The notes under the pieces are model-generated. The model ran no database searches and was not told where the DNA came from. It saw only the letters and a list, made by a program, of their open reading frames with translations. The position numbers and the translations under genes were made by a program. Source: M55B127 sp034521955 (lineage in GTDB: Bacteria; Bacillota; Halanaerobiia; Halanaerobiales; M55B127). From it: a stretch of 64,000 nucleotides of DNA. Positions within the stretch are counted from its first letter, which is position 1, and each line of letters starts with the position of its first letter. Location: positions 434,001 through 498,000 of the forward strand of contig JAXHLT010000003.1 of the NCBI GenBank assembly GCA_034521955.1. The letters run 5' to 3'. Shown here one piece after another: positions 62,575 through 64,000 of this stretch.

Positions 62575-63450
62575 ATGAACGAAGATAATATACATAATGA
62601 TGAATACATAGAAATAGATTTAAAAGAATACTTATATATATTATGGAAAAATAAGATATTAATATTAACAATAGTTATATTAGCTGTATTAGGTAGTTTT
62701 TTGATTAGTAGGTTTGTTATGACAAATATCTATAGTGTGCAATCAACAGTTAGATTGACAAACTTAGAAAATTCCATGTATTCTAACGGAGCATCTTCAT
62801 CCAGATTTATAAAAAGTAGATCATTTTTACAAAATGTCAATAAAAATTTTGAGATGAATTTAGAAAATAATATGATTGATAGAATGTTATCAAATCAAAA
62901 TAATTTTCTTACAGTAAATGGAAATTCGGATAGTCCATTTATAGATATTAATATAAAAGGAGAAAATCCAGAACAAATTACTAATTTAGCAAATAACATT
63001 TCTGAATATTTTATAAGAGAAACTGAAAGAGATTTAGAAAATCAAAAAGAAATTATGCAAGAGCATATAAACTCATTAGAACAAGAAAAGAGTAATATTG
63101 ATGAATTAAATAATAGTATTTCTAAATTAATAACTAATGTATCTAATACAAATAGTGATAATCAACTAGAAGTTAATTATATACAAAACACATTATTTGA
63201 TATAAAAAATAATATCAATAAATTTAGTTTAGAAACTACAAATAAAATCTATACAGTCAAAAATGAACTAAACAATATTTCTTCAGCACAAATTATTAGT
63301 CCAGCTGAAGTACCCGAGAATCCTTCAGAACCAAATACAAAATTGAATGTTGCAATTGGTTTTGTCTTAGGACTGTTTCTAGCAATATTTATTGTATTTA
63401 TTAAAGAATTCCTAAAAGGTACTGACTGGAGTGAATATGAAAAGAAATAA
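62575..63450 (+). CDS. Wzz-type polysaccharide chain-length/co-polymerase membrane protein
   Basis: This protein of about 291 residues has the Wzz architecture. A short cytoplasmic N-terminus with IDLKEYLYILWKNK leads to a membrane helix (about 28-48), a long extracytoplasmic part with coiled-coil-like helices (about 140-235), then the proline-rich motif PAEVPENPSEPNTKLN and a second helix (about 257-278). It would set polymer chain length in capsule, EPS or O-antigen export. ATG 62575 follows AGAGGTG. No tyrosine-kinase domain is fused. No glycosyltransferase genes follow within the window. Confidence 0.87.
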   Translation: MNEDNIHNDEYIEIDLKEYLYILWKNKILILTIVILAVLGSFLISRFVMTNIYSVQSTVRLTNLENSMYSNGASSSRFIKSRSFLQNVNKNFEMNLENNMIDRMLSNQNNFLTVNGNSDSPFIDINIKGENPEQITNLANNISEYFIRETERDLENQKEIMQEHINSLEQEKSNIDELNNSISKLITNVSNTNSDNQLEVNYIQNTLFDIKNNINKFSLETTNKIYTVKNELNNISSAQIISPAEVPENPSEPNTKLNVAIGFVLGLFLAIFIVFIKEFLKGTDWSEYEKK

Positions 63451-63765
63451 TTAATTTATTAACTTGTGAAGGTTTACAAAAATAAGATGATGGAATTTCA
63501 TTAATTATTTTAAATAAACCCTTTTTAATTTTCCATAAATATGTTAGTATTATTAAAGCATGAAAGTGACATAAAATATTATATTAATTAATACTATTAT
63601 GATTTACTAGATTAAAATATAAAATAACAAAAATTGATACAAATAATAATTTGGTTAATTATGGTAAAAGAACTTTTTATTTCCTTTTGTTGATGTTATA
63701 ATAATAGATGGATGAACTACTACATTTCACCATTTATAAAACATCAAATACAAAAGGAGAATAAA
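63451..63765 (+). promoter_or_regulatory. 315-base gap with an extended -10 promoter before the recombinase gene
   Basis: No gene fits this AT-rich gap. TATAAT at 63697-63702 with TG at 63694-63695 forms an extended -10; no good -35 is seen. It lies about 60 bases before the recombinase start. No clear Wzz terminator and no recombination site could be recognised. Confidence 0.5.
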
Positions 63766-64000
63766 ATGAAAAAAGTTGAACCAATTCGCGATAAAGAAAA
63801 AATCAAAGAAATTAAAAAGATCTTAAAGAAAAAAAGTTATCGTAACTATATGATATTTGTTTTGGGAATAAATACTGGTTTAAGAATTGGTGACTTGTTA
63901 AGTTTAAAAGTTGAAGATGTTAAAAATAAAACACATATAATTATTAAAGAACAAAAGACATCTAAGAACAAACAATTTTTAATTAACGCTAATTTACGTA
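63766..64000 (+). CDS. tyrosine recombinase/phage integrase family, partial at window end
   Basis: The first 78 codons are visible after AAAAGGAG (63752-63759). They begin MKKVEPIRDKEKIKEIKKIL and run into VLGINTGLRIGDLLSLKVEDV, the box I motif of tyrosine recombinases with catalytic Arg40. A Lys-rich KEQKTSKNKQF beta-hairpin follows, holding the expected catalytic Lys. The lack of an N-terminal SAM-like DNA-binding domain before box I indicates a short, single-domain integrase of the kind found in low-G+C Firmicutes. The remainder, with the catalytic Tyr, lies outside the window. Confidence 0.85.
   Translation, partial: MKKVEPIRDKEKIKEIKKILKKKSYRNYMIFVLGINTGLRIGDLLSLKVEDVKNKTHIIIKEQKTSKNKQFLINANLR

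Noticed and set aside
63446..63509. 10-bp inverted repeat AATAATTAAT/ATTAATTATT after the Wzz-like gene
   Set aside because: It is made only of A and T in an AT-rich gap with a long loop, so chance is the simplest explanation.
1..64000. CRISPR array, rRNA operon or complete insertion sequence
   Set aside because: No regularly spaced repeats, rRNA sequence or transposase gene was seen; the only mobile-element signal is the partial recombinase at the right end.

Overview
The window is AT-rich, densely coded DNA from a low-G+C, anaerobic, probably spore-forming Firmicute. The best fit is a halophilic or haloalkaliphilic member of the Halanaerobiales, possibly Halobacteroidaceae-like. The clues are a NhaC antiporter, a betaine-type (BCCT) transporter, corrinoid methyltransferases for methylated amines, ferredoxin/Hdr-type electron carriers, SpoVS, and a spoIIIE neighbourhood like that of Bacillus. 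This placement is inferred from gene content; no rRNA is present.

Layout. 1-8.4 kb: an alpha/beta hydrolase (-), then a six-gene + strand operon of nhaC, three peptidases (pepV, P1 family, M18), a PatB-like C-S lyase and a BaiN-like flavoprotein, which looks like a peptide and amino-acid catabolism unit. 8.5-15.4 kb: a YlbF-family protein, a parvulin foldase, a two-component system, a YihY/BrkB membrane protein, a class V aminotransferase and a TetR regulator. 15.7-43.1 kb: the main feature, a methylotrophic island. It holds a second TetR paralog, a BCCT transporter, two nearly identical corrinoid proteins, three non-pyrrolysine MttB-family methyltransferases, a hydantoinase-like ASKHA protein and a methyl-THF:corrinoid methyltransferase. 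These are followed by a split HdrA-like pair, metV-metF, hdrC-hdrA, four genes matching FlxD-C-B-A, formate-THF ligase, a folate-type ECF S component, a RACo-like corrinoid activator and a MetH-activation-like protein. 43-47.5 kb: small housekeeping genes. 47.5-61 kb: dapB-asd-lysC-dapA-rnj-uppP-spoIIIE, a nucleoside-type ABC transporter without its binding protein, and rodZ. 61-64 kb: three tRNA genes (-), spoVS, an EPS-type regulator plus a Wzz-like protein, and the start of a tyrosine recombinase cut by the window end.

How the genes work together (inference from families and order). A quaternary amine such as glycine betaine enters through the BCCT carrier. MttB-family proteins move a methyl group to the corrinoid protein, and the 24.7 kb methyltransferase passes it to THF. 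MetF/MetV oxidise methyl-THF to methylene-THF, handing electrons to an HdrA-centred flavin/Fe-S assembly whose FlxA-like subunit could exchange electrons with NAD(P). Fhs can release formate with ATP gain. RACo-like and ASKHA proteins would reactivate oxidised corrinoid. No HdrB-like gene, FolD or CO dehydrogenase lies in the window.

Quality note. Four conserved genes (the hydantoinase-like gene, hdrA, the nicotinamidase and RNase J) are each broken by one single-base indel, after which a well-conserved frame continues. Because RNase J and HdrA look otherwise intact, sequencing or assembly indels are the likeliest cause. These four are annotated as single genes across the shift.
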